From contig NZ_JAAMFG010000034.1 of NCBI RefSeq assembly GCF_011064545.1, forward strand, positions 248,001 to 312,000: 64,000 nucleotides of DNA. The letters run 5' to 3'. The translations under genes and the position numbers were made by a program. The notes below the pieces were generated by a model. The model was not told the DNA's origin. It saw only the letters and a program-made list of their open reading frames with translations, and did not search any database. Source of the DNA: Wenzhouxiangella sp. XN24 (lineage in GTDB: Bacteria > Pseudomonadota > Gammaproteobacteria > Steroidobacterales > XN24). Below, piece after piece: positions 20,475-29,764 of this stretch (its first letter is position 1; each line of letters starts with the position of its first letter).

Positions 20475-22142
20475 TCAGCCCCGAGGCTCGCTCAACAGGC
20501 CCTTCACGATGGCGTAACAACCGACCAGCAACACGACGGTGAACGGCAATCCGGTCGACACCGCCATGGCCTGCAATGCCACCAGTCCGCCGCCGAGCAA
20601 CAGTGCGATGGCGATACCGCCCTCGATGAACGCCCAGAACACCCGCTGGGGCTTGGGTGCATCCACTTTTCCGCCCGCCGTGATGGTGTCGATCACCAGT
20701 GAGCCCGAGTCGGAGGAAGTGACGAAAAACACCACGACCAGCACGATGCCCACGAAGGAAGTGATTTCCGTCAGCGGCAGTTCGCCGAGCATGGCGAAGA
20801 GCTTCAGCTCCAGCGCGGCCTCACGCACACCTTCGAAACCGGTCCCGACGAACTGGTTGATCGCCGTACCGCCGAAAGCCGTCATCCAGAGCACCGAGAC
20901 GAAGGACGGCACCAGCAGCACGGCCACCAGGAATTCGCGCACGGTGCGGCCGCGGCTGACCCGTGCGATGAACATGCCGACGAACGGCGACCAGCTGATC
21001 CACCAGGCCCAGTAGAAGGCCGTCCAGCCCTGGCTGAAGTTCGCATCTTCGCGGAAAAACGGGTTGGACAGGGCAGGGAGATTGACGACATAGGTCCACA
21101 GGTTCTCGAAGAAACCCGTGAAGATCAGCATGGTCGGCCCGACCACGAGGACGAACAGCAACAGCACGAATGCCAGGACCATGTTGATCTCCGACAGGCG
21201 CTTCACGCCCTTGTCGACGCCCGCGACGATGGACACGGTGGCGATGGAGGTGATTCCGAGGATCAGGAGCACCATGGTGACATTCCCTTCGGGAATGCCG
21301 AACAGGTAGGTCAGCCCCGCGGACGCCTGCGACGCCCCCAGCCCGAGCGAAGTGGCCAGGCCGAACAATGTGGCGAACACGGCGAGCATGTCGATGATAT
21401 GTCCCGGCCAGCCCCACACGCGTTCGCCCAGAAGCGGATAGAAGATCGAGCGAATGGTCAGCGGCAGCCCCTTGTTGAAGGAGAACAGGGCGAGCGCGAG
21501 CGCGACGACGGCGTAGATGGCCCAGGGATGCAGGCCCCAGTGGAAGATCGTTGCCGCCATGCCCAGCCGTGCGGCGGCCTCCGTGTCGCCGGCAGCGGCA
21601 CCGAGAGGAGCCCAGTCGGTGCGCACGCCGTTCTCCATCGTCGTCCCGGCCAGCGCGGCATCGAAGTGCGACATGGGCTCGGAAACACCGTAGAACATGA
21701 GGCCGATGCCCATGCCCGCGGCGAACAGCATGGAAAACCAGCCGATATAAGTGAAGTCCGGCTTCGCTTCCGTGCCGCCGATACGGATTTTGCCCAGCGG
21801 GGACAGGATCAGCCCGAAACAGAGCAGCACGAAAATGTTTCCCGCCAGGATGAAGAACCACGCCAGGTTAGACGTCAACCAGTCTCGCATCGCGCCGAAC
21901 AAGGGTTCGACCTCGTTTTGCAGCGCGAGCGTAAGCAACAGAAAAAACAACGTGACTACGGCGGAGATCGCAAAGACCTTGCCGTGGATATCGAGATTGA
22001 TGCCAAGAGGAGAAGCTGTGTAATTGTCCTGGCCGATCACGTAATCCGTATCGATCAGCGAAGCCGCGCCCTCGGGGGCGGGTACGCCTTCGCTGAGCTC
22101 TGTCGGATCCGTGCCTGAGTCATGATTCGTTTTGTTTTCCAC
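20475..22142 (-). CDS. BCCT-family (betaine/carnitine/choline) transporter
   Basis: 555 residues, about 12 membrane helices, inner-membrane uptake of quaternary ammonium or similar solutes. Diagnostic segments are MLFAAGMGIGLMFYGVSEPM, ATIFHWGLHPWAIYAVVALA, and YWAWWISWSPFVGMFIARVS with the Trp-rich substrate box. The start is GTG 22142 with AGGAG 8 nt upstream. The first 50 residues are hydrophilic and acidic (cytoplasmic). A universal-stress-protein gene lies 25 nt upstream on the same strand, suggesting one stress or osmotic unit. The Gly-rich GMGIGL motif resembles the sodium-coupled branch, but the substrate cannot be fixed from sequence alone. Confidence 0.93.
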   Translation of the reverse strand: MENKTNHDSGTDPTELSEGVPAPEGAASLIDTDYVIGQDNYTASPLGINLDIHGKVFAISAVVTLFFLLLTLALQNEVEPLFGAMRDWLTSNLAWFFILAGNIFVLLCFGLILSPLGKIRIGGTEAKPDFTYIGWFSMLFAAGMGIGLMFYGVSEPMSHFDAALAGTTMENGVRTDWAPLGAAAGDTEAAARLGMAATIFHWGLHPWAIYAVVALALALFSFNKGLPLTIRSIFYPLLGERVWGWPGHIIDMLAVFATLFGLATSLGLGASQASAGLTYLFGIPEGNVTMVLLILGITSIATVSIVAGVDKGVKRLSEINMVLAFVLLLFVLVVGPTMLIFTGFFENLWTYVVNLPALSNPFFREDANFSQGWTAFYWAWWISWSPFVGMFIARVSRGRTVREFLVAVLLVPSFVSVLWMTAFGGTAINQFVGTGFEGVREAALELKLFAMLGELPLTEITSFVGIVLVVVFFVTSSDSGSLVIDTITAGGKVDAPKPQRVFWAFIEGGIAIALLLGGGLVALQAMAVSTGLPFTVVLLVGCYAIVKGLLSEPRG

Positions 22143-22167
22143 CCGGTCGCTCCTTTATTCGATGGGG

Positions 22168-22584
22168 TCAGGGACGCACCAGGAACACTGACGCTTTCGT
22201 GTGTTTTGCGAGCTTGTCGCCGTGGGAAGGCATGATGGCATCGACCTTTTGAGGCAGGTGCGTGCCCATCACGACCAGGTCCGCCCCGACTTCCTCGATG
22301 GCGTTCACCAGTAAACGGTCGAGATCAGCCGTGGGATCGTGACTCACGATCACCTTGGAGTCGGTCGGCTGGCCGTGCTGTTGACTCTGCGCTGCGGCGA
22401 AAGCAGTGAGCTTTTTTTCGTATTCAGCCGGTGTGCGCCCCACCGGACCCGGCGTATTCGCCGTGACGCTGACGTAGCAGACTTCCGCCTTGAAATGGCG
22501 TGCCATATCTGCAGCCACCTGGACAGATTTCTCCAGCGCATCGATATGAGCCAGGTCGACGGGGACCATGATTTTCTCGTACAC
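22168..22584 (-). CDS. Universal stress protein (UspA family)
   Basis: 138 residues with the Usp fold: MYEKIMVPVDLAHIDALEKS at the start and VGADLVVMGTHLPQKVDA at the end of the nucleotide-binding part, finishing SVFLVRP. The ATP-binding glycine pattern after the MGTH segment is altered, so nucleotide binding is doubtful. Start GTG 22584 has GGAGGT 9 nt upstream. It directly precedes the BCCT transporter gene in the same direction, an arrangement suggesting it modulates or is co-induced with transport. Confidence 0.9.
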   Translation of the reverse strand: MYEKIMVPVDLAHIDALEKSVQVAADMARHFKAEVCYVSVTANTPGPVGRTPAEYEKKLTAFAAAQSQQHGQPTDSKVIVSHDPTADLDRLLVNAIEEVGADLVVMGTHLPQKVDAIMPSHGDKLAKHTKASVFLVRP

Positions 22585-22766
22585 GCCCGTGCACCTCCCT
22601 ATGGCAGATATTTTGTTGTGGAGCAGACTGGCCTTTAAGTCGCTTTTATTTCATCGGCCCGCTCCGCTATTCAACCTAACATGCGAACAACCTTCGAGGC
22701 CAATTCGCTGCCTCGAGCGGCGGTGGTTCTTTTGCACATGAGGCACGGGCGCCCGCGCGGAAACGT

Positions 22767-23897
22767 TTATTCCCGGTACCAGCTGCCATCGTCGTTCGGG
22801 CGTATCCACAGGTGGCTGTACCAGAAGTAAACACCTGGAATTTCGCTGGAGGGCGCCGTGCAATTGAACTTGCTGCGGCCGGGCCTGAGGGCCCGCTGGG
22901 CGCGGACCAGCGCGATGTCGCCATCCCAAGTCACTTGCGCCGGCGCCTGTCCACTCACGTAGCAACTCAGGCGGCGACGATCATAGCCGCCGGGAGGAAT
23001 TCTCAGCTTCAGGAGGGGCGGACCCGCCCCTGGCGCGAGCACACGACTGTCGGGTGAGACGACCTCGACCGGCAAAGGGCGGCTGCGCAGCTTCTCCGCG
23101 AGTGATTCGAGGTCCGCGTAGCCGGTGGCGACGGGGAATCTCGGCAACGACCGGAAATCCGAGTTGCGTCCCACCGGCCCCGACTGCTGGCCGAAGGCCA
23201 CGTAATCCATTTCGTGGAGCAGGGCTTCGAGCGAGCCATCGAATTCGCCGTAAGGATAGGCGTGCATTTGCAACGGTGCGGCCAGTTCGGCCTCCAGGCG
23301 CGCCTGGGCATGTTCGATATCCGCGGCGATGCGCCTGCGCCAGGCCGCTTCGCTTTCATCCGGCAAGCGCCGAACGAGATGGCGGTGCGATGAGCTGTGG
23401 TTGCCGATCCGCCCGCCGCGCATCTCTATAGCACGCAGCTGCGCCCAGCTCATGTAGCCGCCGTAGGACTTATCGATGTAGTCCGTGCTGACGAACACCG
23501 TAAACGGCCAGCCACGGCGCTCCAGCATCGGTAGCGCATGGGTGAAAACCGAGGAATAGGCATCGTCGAAAGTAATGGACACGGCGTTCGGCGGCAGTGA
23601 TCCACGGCCGCGGAGCCCGGCAACCAGCGTATCGAGCGGGATGACGTTGTAGCCCTGCGCAGCGAGATGGTCCAGGTGGGACGAGAACACGTCCGGCGAG
23701 ACGCTCGTCGCGGGCGGCGTATCGTCGCTGACGTGGTGATACAGCAGGATGACGCCATGTTCCCGCGCACCGTCATCCGTTTCCTCGCTCGCAATCGATT
23801 GCTCCCCGAGGGCCAAGGCAAGCAGGAGCAGCACCAGAAACCTGGCACTGCGAAGGGCATCCGCCGGGCCGTGGCGTTCATGCATCCGTATCGCCAT
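22767..23897 (-). CDS. Polysaccharide deacetylase (NodB-like), secreted
   Basis: 376 residues. A signal peptide near residues 12-37 (FLVLLLLALALGEQ) follows a short basic head. The NodB domain shows VILLYHHVS, the catalytic SITFDDAYSSVF (Asp-Asp) and the zinc-type RIGNHSSSHRHLVRRL (His-x3-His). The C-terminal 110 residues are a beta-rich extension (PPLLKLRIPPGGYD, SCYVSGQAPAQVTWDG) of unknown role. It likely removes N-acetyl groups from a cell-wall or exopolysaccharide. Start ATG 23897 has GAGGAG 4 nt upstream and lies inside the end of the glucosaminidase gene, so the two are translationally coupled. Confidence 0.88.
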   Translation of the reverse strand: MAIRMHERHGPADALRSARFLVLLLLALALGEQSIASEETDDGAREHGVILLYHHVSDDTPPATSVSPDVFSSHLDHLAAQGYNVIPLDTLVAGLRGRGSLPPNAVSITFDDAYSSVFTHALPMLERRGWPFTVFVSTDYIDKSYGGYMSWAQLRAIEMRGGRIGNHSSSHRHLVRRLPDESEAAWRRRIAADIEHAQARLEAELAAPLQMHAYPYGEFDGSLEALLHEMDYVAFGQQSGPVGRNSDFRSLPRFPVATGYADLESLAEKLRSRPLPVEVVSPDSRVLAPGAGPPLLKLRIPPGGYDRRRLSCYVSGQAPAQVTWDGDIALVRAQRALRPGRSKFNCTAPSSEIPGVYFWYSHLWIRPNDDGSWYRE

Positions 23898-24678
23898 CGA
23901 ACTCCTCGAGATCGTTGAATCGGATCAGCTGCTTTATTTCATCGACATAGGCGCTGCCGCGTTCCGAATAGCTCTGCAGTTGTTCCGCGAGCACCAGCCC
24001 TGAAAGCGGCGCCTGGCTCGCGCGCAAGCCGGCTCGCGCCAGGCGAAAATCACGGTAGGCCGGATGCGTGTTGATGTTTTGCAGATAACTTGCCACGGAC
24101 TCGCGCGGTGTGGAAAAGACCTGGACCTCGTGTGTCGCGTGTTCGCCGCGGGCACGCGGCACGATCCCGCATCCCGGTTCGTAACACCACTGGCCGAACA
24201 GGTTCCGTCCTTTCCGGGCGAAACGAGAGGTTCCCCATCCGGACTCCTTGGCCGCCTGCGCCAGCGCCAGCGACATGGGAACCGCATCCACGCGAAGCAA
24301 TAATGTCGCCAGTAATTCGTCGCCCGACAGCGTCTCCGGGTCAAGGCGATAGCTTTCGCCCAGTGCCCGTAACCAGCGACGATCACGCCACCCGGGCTCA
24401 CCGGCGGCAGCGATTGAAACCAGGCGACGACGGTCCCGTAAAACGCGGGCGGTTTCCGCGGCAACAAGTGGTTGCATGAACTCTACGAAACGCGCTTTTC
24501 GCTCCGGCCCGGCCGGCCAGGCCGAAAAATCCGGCAGGGCCTGCGGCCGAGCGAGCAAGACCACCAGGGCCACCGCAGCGAGAAGCATCCCTGCCGCGAG
24601 AAGCCGGATGATGCTTGCATCGCCAAGCGGGCGTCCCGTGGTCCGCCAGCGGCGGCGTAGGTCGTCGTTCGATGACAT
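23878..24678 (-). CDS. Bax-type N-acetylglucosaminidase (peptidoglycan hydrolase)
   Basis: 266 residues from ATG 24678. An N-terminal membrane segment (LLAAGMLLAAVALVVLLA) anchors it in the inner membrane facing the periplasm. The C-terminal glucosaminidase domain shows MSLALAQAAKESGWGTSRFA (catalytic Glu in AKESGWG), GRNLFGQWCYEPGCGIVPRA and VFSTPRESVASYLQNINTHP. This matches the Bax/FlgJ-like branch. The downstream deacetylase gene overlaps by 20 nt, so the pair may tailor peptidoglycan together. The frame continues upstream without a start-like signal. Confidence 0.88.
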   Translation of the reverse strand: MSSNDDLRRRWRTTGRPLGDASIIRLLAAGMLLAAVALVVLLARPQALPDFSAWPAGPERKARFVEFMQPLVAAETARVLRDRRRLVSIAAAGEPGWRDRRWLRALGESYRLDPETLSGDELLATLLLRVDAVPMSLALAQAAKESGWGTSRFARKGRNLFGQWCYEPGCGIVPRARGEHATHEVQVFSTPRESVASYLQNINTHPAYRDFRLARAGLRASQAPLSGLVLAEQLQSYSERGSAYVDEIKQLIRFNDLEEFDGDTDA

Positions 24679-24766
24679 GCCTGGAGATTCTAACATCCAG
24701 GGAAAACCGGGTTGTCCGGCGAGCGATCTTGATCCCGCTACACCGCAGGCTGCAATGGAGGTCTGC

Positions 24767-25204
24767 CTAGAACGCGGAGGCGCGCCCGATACCGAGATTT
24801 CGCAATAGCGAGGAAGAAAAGACCTCCCGGTCGGCAGCGTCGTAGGGCCTCGCCGCATGTATCCCCCAGACCGGACGCGGCCATGCATCATCCGTTTCGA
24901 ACCTGGCGATCACATGCACGTGCAGTTGGGCGACCACGTTGCCGAGTGCCGCGATGTTGAGCTTGTGAGGTCGGACCGTTCGATCCAGCGCGGCGGCGCA
25001 AAGACGGATTTCATCCCAAAGCAGGAGCTGGTCGGGCTCCGCGAGATCCAGGATCTCGACTGCATCCGGTCTGCGTGGCACGAGCACCAGCCACGGATAG
25101 CGCGCATCCTGCATCAGCCTCACCGAGCAAAGCTCGAGGTCCACCAACGGGCTCGAATCCCTCTCGAGGCGGGAGTCCAGCGAGAATCCGGGCGACGATG
25201 TCAT
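24767..25204 (-). CDS. HIT-family protein (nucleotide-binding hydrolase-like)
   Basis: 145 residues, start ATG 25204. The core HKLNIAALGNVVAQLHVHVI followed by ARFETDDAWPRPVWG is the HIT nucleotide-binding region. The usual histidine triad HxHxH reads QLHVH here, so the first His is replaced by Gln while the two central His remain. In related small HIT proteins this variant seems common. The substrate (nucleoside phosphates or dinucleotides) is unknown. It lies 48 nt downstream of the alkaline phosphatase gene and may belong to that operon. Confidence 0.87.
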   Translation of the reverse strand: MTSSPGFSLDSRLERDSSPLVDLELCSVRLMQDARYPWLVLVPRRPDAVEILDLAEPDQLLLWDEIRLCAAALDRTVRPHKLNIAALGNVVAQLHVHVIARFETDDAWPRPVWGIHAARPYDAADREVFSSSLLRNLGIGRASAF

Positions 25205-25252
25205 GGCCTGATTCTAGCGCAATGCCGTGACCGTATCGGAACGAATTTCGCG

Positions 25253-26371
25253 CTACTGCAAAAGACGGAGAACGCGCTCGCGGATATCCGTATTGTCCAA
25301 CCGCTCCCCGAATAACCCGGCGCCAGGGCCGTAAGCGAAAAGGGGTACCGGCTGCGCCGTATGGTCTTCAGAGGCAAATTCAGCTGTGACTTTCCCGGCG
25401 CCCGCCGCCGTAATAGTCAGGCCGCAACACTCGTGGTCGGACGTCACGACCAGCAGCGTCCGCTGGTCTTTCTCTGCGTATTCGCGTGCGGCTGCAACGG
25501 TATCGTCGAGATGGACGACCATTTCCGCGAGCAGGGAAAAATTGTTGTCGTGCCCCCAGGAGTCGATCCAGTCTTCTTCCACCAGCAAGAAAAAACCCTT
25601 CTCGGAAACGCGCGACAGTTGCTGGATCGCGAAGCGCATGGCCTCCGCGAGGTGTGGTGCGCCGGCTTGCAGCACGTTCCGCTCTGCCTGCAGGGACTGC
25701 GCCTCGTCGATATATTCCGAATAACCGATCAGCACCGGCGACTCTCCCGCAGGGATATCGTCGAACGGTACATCGACATGCACGCCCCATCCGGCCGCCT
25801 GGAGCGTCTCGGCCCGAAGTGGTGCGGGTCCCTCCGGATGAAAGAACTCCACGCTGTTGCCGACCATCACGTCGGGTGCGAAACGCACGATGCCGCGACT
25901 GATGGCCTCCTTGTCGCGGCGACTCGGCGCACTGGTGATAAAGGCGGCCGCTGTCGCCCCATTGAGATCTCCGGTGGTCGCAACACCAACGGCATAGCCC
26001 CGCGCGCGCAGGGCTTCGAACAAAGTCTCGAGCGATTCGCCCGCCGGAGTGGTCGCGATTCGCCCGTTCGTGGTCTTCGATCCGGTCGACATGGCCGAGG
26101 CAGAAGCCGCGGAATCCGTGATCCACTCCTCCCCGAGAGATAAAGTCTCGAGTGTGCCGCTGCTGGGGAGTTGCTCCATGACAAGCGGCACGCGCAGATC
26201 CCCGCGGTGGTACCGACCGGCAAGCAGGTGACTGAACCCCAGGCCATCGCCCACGATGAGAATCACGTTGCGCGGCAGCGGCGCCTGGGGCGTCGCAGAC
26301 ACCTCCGCGTATGACGGTCCGGCAGCCAGACACAGGATAAAACCGCGAGCAATACCCGACAAACGCTTCAT
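25253..26371 (-). CDS. Secreted alkaline phosphatase
   Basis: 372 residues from ATG 26371, with a signal peptide ending near SYAEVS. The alkaline-phosphatase superfamily is clear: metal-binding NVILIVGDGLGFSHLLAG, the catalytic-serine segment ITDSAASASAMSTGSKTTNG, the VEEDWIDSWGHDNN metal site and VVTSDHECCGL near the end. It releases phosphate from organic esters outside the inner membrane. It follows a large TonB-dependent receptor gene after 38 nt on the same strand, so the products probably act as one nutrient-scavenging unit. The HIT gene follows. A 14-residue longer start (26413) is possible but lacks a signal sequence at its very N-terminus. Confidence 0.92.
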   Translation of the reverse strand: MKRLSGIARGFILCLAAGPSYAEVSATPQAPLPRNVILIVGDGLGFSHLLAGRYHRGDLRVPLVMEQLPSSGTLETLSLGEEWITDSAASASAMSTGSKTTNGRIATTPAGESLETLFEALRARGYAVGVATTGDLNGATAAAFITSAPSRRDKEAISRGIVRFAPDVMVGNSVEFFHPEGPAPLRAETLQAAGWGVHVDVPFDDIPAGESPVLIGYSEYIDEAQSLQAERNVLQAGAPHLAEAMRFAIQQLSRVSEKGFFLLVEEDWIDSWGHDNNFSLLAEMVVHLDDTVAAAREYAEKDQRTLLVVTSDHECCGLTITAAGAGKVTAEFASEDHTAQPVPLFAYGPGAGLFGERLDNTDIRERVLRLLQ

Positions 26372-26409
26372 GGCGCCCCCAAGGTTGTTGATAATCGGAC
26401 GCGCCGGAG

Positions 26410-29325
26410 TCAAAACAGCACGTTCGCGCCGAAGACGAATGACCGGCCGTTGTAAGTCGCTTCCTGGAGAAGTGGCGAACCCTTGCCGAAACGGAAATCG
26501 TTGATCGGGTCCGAGCCGTCATCAAGCAGGTCGATGGCGTTCAGAAAGACTCTCACTCGCGGGCCGAAATCGTAACTCAGCTGAGCGTCCAGGGAGCCAT
26601 AGGGCTCGGCGACGATGCTCCTGCCGAAGTCCGCGAACTCCAGCACGTACGTATCGCGATAGGAGTAGGCGAGGGTCGCTTCGACCCCGGCGCCCTGGTA
26701 GGTGCCGGCTACGGTGTACAAAAGGTCAGGGGCGTTGAAGAACTCCTCGTCATCCCGTCCCTCGAGCCCTGCATCGGCGGAACTCGTCTGCACCGTCAGG
26801 TTCGCATAGACGCCGAGGCCGCCCCAGGCGCCGGGAAGCTCGGAGAACTGGCGTACGAGATTGAATTCCGCGCCCCAGATCTCGGCCTGGTCGCCATTGA
26901 TGATCGTGACCACTTCGCCGATCTCGAGCCCGGCAAGCCGTGGATCATTGGCGAATCGACCGCTATCGATCTCCGCCTCGGGCGCGTCTTCGTTGAAGAT
27001 GAAATCATCGATCCGCTTGTAAAACAGGTTGATCGAGGCCACGCCGACATTCCCGAAATATTTTTCGATTGCGAAGTCGAGGTTGTAAGCGTAGGAGGGC
27101 TTGATATCGGGGTTGCCGAGGAAAATATCCACGACGCCGTCGTCTTCTTCGATCTCGGTCGTCCCTGAGACATATTCGAAAGCCGGACGTCCGATCGAGG
27201 TAAACGCGGCGGCACGGAAAACGATGTCGTCCGCGTAACGATAGTTCGCCTGGAAACGCGGCAACACGTGCGTGTAATCAGCGCTTCCCCGGATCGGGGT
27301 CAGCACGGGATCCTGGCCCTCGAGTTCGAGCAATTCCAGGTTGTTGCTCTTTATTTTTGTATGGTCGATCCGGGCCCCGCCGATCAGGTCCCACCGCCCG
27401 AGGACCCATTTTCCCATGGCATATGCAGCGTAGGTGTCCTCGGTGGCGTCATAGGTATCCTCGTCCGGAATCGGAGCTCCGTCGAGGCCGTCTTCGACGT
27501 AGGCGTTGACGAAATCCGGATCGTTTTCCACCAGGTTGTTGCCGAAGGTCCGCCAGTTCTTCAGGTTCGCGTCGTCGAGGGTCAGGTACGCAGGATAAGG
27601 CGCGCCGATATCACGGAAGTCGATGCGCGGCCCGACACCGAAGTCCGTCAGGCTCAATGGCCCTTCGACCTCGAGAACATTGGCCTCGAAGAGACGTTTC
27701 TCCGACCGTTCGATCTTGACGCCGCCCTTGATGAACTGGAGCGCACCGGGACTGACGGGCGCAAAGGTCGTGTCGAAACGCGCCGAGTAACGGGTATTTT
27801 CAGACTCGTCCGCGTCGATATCATTGCCGCCCAGGACAAAATTAGCCGGGTCACTGATTTGCTGCAGTTCGGCCGCCGTGAGAGACGGGAAAGGGTATTT
27901 GGCCGAGGAGCCCGAATAATCCAGCAGGCTCGAATCGACATCGGTTTCGAAGCTGACTTCATAATCGTTGGGCTCGTCCTGCCGCGCATAGGAATAACCC
28001 AGGCCATACTCGAACAGGAAGGGACCCGAGTAGGTTTCGCCATGGAACACCAGTGAGTTCTGCTCCCACTCGGTTTCCTCGTACTCGCCATTGAGCACCA
28101 CGGTGCCCCCCTGGTCGAGCAGCAGGTTGCCGGCGGCGTCGTATTCGTCCGAGCCCTCGAATACCAGGCCGCGATTCGTTTCGATATCGATCAGGCGGTT
28201 ATAGCTGCCCTTCAGAGCCAGGTACGTATCCGGAGTGACCTGCCAGTCGAGGGCAGTCTGGAGCGCCAGGTTCTCTCGGTCATTGTCGAAGGTGTTCAGT
28301 TCGAACTCATAGGCCGTGAAACCGCTTGACGGATCGTCCTCCACGAAAGGGATGTAATCCTCTCCGTTACTGAGCACGTAGCCGAAGGTGTCACGCTGGC
28401 TGTAGCTGCCCGCGACCAGGATGCCGAGTTGTTCCCGGGCGCCGAACTTCCGGGCGAGGGTGCCCGCGATCTTCGGTCCGACACTGTCGGCGAAGTCCTG
28501 GTAGTAGCCGCTCACCTCGAACTCGTAGATCGGACTGCTGAAATCGAATGCCGTCGCCGTCTCCAGGATGACCTGGCCACCGATTCCGTCCGATTCGTGG
28601 TCCGGAAGAAGCGTCTTGTTGATGGTGAGTTTCGACAAGGCGGATGTCTGCACGACGTCCAGCGGAGCGCGTCGTGTCTCTTCTTCCGGCTGCGCTACAT
28701 TCATACCGTTGATCTGGAAATTGTTCAGTCCGCTGTCCAGCCCCCGGATCGAGACATAGCGACCTTCGCCGCCTTTCTCCTCACGCTGGATCGAGATGCC
28801 GGGGACGCGCCGCAGGGACTCAGCTACATTTCGATCCGGGAAACGGCCGGCCTGGTCCGCAGACACCACGTTCCGCAGATTGTCGGCGGCGCGTTGTTCG
28901 CTGAGCGCCTGGGCCTGTGCCCCGCGTTGGCCGACGACGACCACGGTCTCGAGCTGCCCCAGCTCGACATCGAGCCTGATATCCGCGCCCGACATGACCT
29001 CGACAGTCTCGATCACGGAGTCGACACCCACGAAAGAAAACTCCAGCGTGTAGGCGCCGGGTTCGAGATTGGTGGCACGGAACTGTCCATTCGTATCGGT
29101 GACAAAGCGGCGTCCGGTTTCGACGATGCGGACGGAGACACCGTTGAGCGGCTGCCCCTTGACGCGGTCGAGTACTCGACCGCTGACCGTGCCAGGCTGG
29201 GTTTGCGCCATGGCCGAGGTCGGCACCAGTAACATGAAGCCTGTCGCGCAGCTGGTGAGGACGGTCGCTGCGAGCGCCGCCCGCAAGCCATCGCGAAGCC
29301 GGGAATTGTTCTTTCTCGTGGACAT
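26410..29325 (-). CDS. TonB-dependent outer-membrane receptor
   Basis: 971 residues. A signal peptide (to about residue 40, ending SAMAQ) is followed by a carboxypeptidase-regulatory-like domain (VSGRVLDRVKGQPLNGVSVR, RATNLEPGAYTLEFSFVGVD). A plug domain with ADNLRNVVSADQAGRFPDRN and YVSIRGLDSGLNNFQINGM comes next, then a 22-strand barrel ending in the aromatic YNGRSFVFGANVLF. The TonB box is likely LETVVVVGQ. This type is abundant in Xanthomonas, Caulobacter and relatives and imports plant- or algal-derived sugars and phosphorylated compounds. Being upstream of a secreted phosphatase points to uptake of products of phosphate-ester cleavage. ATG 29325 has GAGGGA at 7 nt. Confidence 0.94.
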   Translation of the reverse strand: MSTRKNNSRLRDGLRAALAATVLTSCATGFMLLVPTSAMAQTQPGTVSGRVLDRVKGQPLNGVSVRIVETGRRFVTDTNGQFRATNLEPGAYTLEFSFVGVDSVIETVEVMSGADIRLDVELGQLETVVVVGQRGAQAQALSEQRAADNLRNVVSADQAGRFPDRNVAESLRRVPGISIQREEKGGEGRYVSIRGLDSGLNNFQINGMNVAQPEEETRRAPLDVVQTSALSKLTINKTLLPDHESDGIGGQVILETATAFDFSSPIYEFEVSGYYQDFADSVGPKIAGTLARKFGAREQLGILVAGSYSQRDTFGYVLSNGEDYIPFVEDDPSSGFTAYEFELNTFDNDRENLALQTALDWQVTPDTYLALKGSYNRLIDIETNRGLVFEGSDEYDAAGNLLLDQGGTVVLNGEYEETEWEQNSLVFHGETYSGPFLFEYGLGYSYARQDEPNDYEVSFETDVDSSLLDYSGSSAKYPFPSLTAAELQQISDPANFVLGGNDIDADESENTRYSARFDTTFAPVSPGALQFIKGGVKIERSEKRLFEANVLEVEGPLSLTDFGVGPRIDFRDIGAPYPAYLTLDDANLKNWRTFGNNLVENDPDFVNAYVEDGLDGAPIPDEDTYDATEDTYAAYAMGKWVLGRWDLIGGARIDHTKIKSNNLELLELEGQDPVLTPIRGSADYTHVLPRFQANYRYADDIVFRAAAFTSIGRPAFEYVSGTTEIEEDDGVVDIFLGNPDIKPSYAYNLDFAIEKYFGNVGVASINLFYKRIDDFIFNEDAPEAEIDSGRFANDPRLAGLEIGEVVTIINGDQAEIWGAEFNLVRQFSELPGAWGGLGVYANLTVQTSSADAGLEGRDDEEFFNAPDLLYTVAGTYQGAGVEATLAYSYRDTYVLEFADFGRSIVAEPYGSLDAQLSYDFGPRVRVFLNAIDLLDDGSDPINDFRFGKGSPLLQEATYNGRSFVFGANVLF

Positions 29326-29764
29326 GGAAATCCCTCGGATCTGGTTACAGGGGGAGAGGTGGCATCGGCCCGACGGGGAGCCGACGACGCGCAGGGGCGC
29401 AATCGTGTCCGCTAAGCCCTGGCGCAGTGTCGGTCTCGCGACAGTGGATGCGGGGGACGCATCCCTTTGGGCGCAACCGGCGGGGCATGCCGGGTCCCTG
29501 GTGCCCGCAGTCCCCTGTTCCAGGGTCCGGGCGGGTCGCGATCGTCCTGCGAGTTGCCGGTCGAACGGCGCTATTACAACGTCGGAAAGTTCAAGTTGTA
29601 TTACCGTTTTGGGAAGAAGGGTTTACTCGTTCCCGGATTGTTGCAGTGCGTAAAAATTTAAGACTGGGAGCAACACGGCCGACAATAAACCTGTACAACT
29701 CGGTCTGCGTGGCGAAGGATCACGCTGCCCCGTCCGTCGACCGCCCTTGGGACACGATCTGCCG
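29326..29764. other. Divergent intergenic region with AT-rich inverted repeat
   Basis: 439 bases between the receptor gene (leftward) and the response-regulator gene (rightward). The right half is distinctly AT-richer than its surroundings. It contains TACAAC and GTTGTA arms about 17 nt apart near 29574-29603, an operator-like inverted repeat, and AAAAATTTAAG near 29652-29662. No RNA gene or protein gene was recognised, and the exact promoters cannot be placed. Confidence 0.5.

Noticed and set aside
28429-29232. A plus-strand 267-codon frame inside the TonB receptor gene
   Set aside because: Antisense to the plug and signal regions of the receptor; no domain and no ribosome site.
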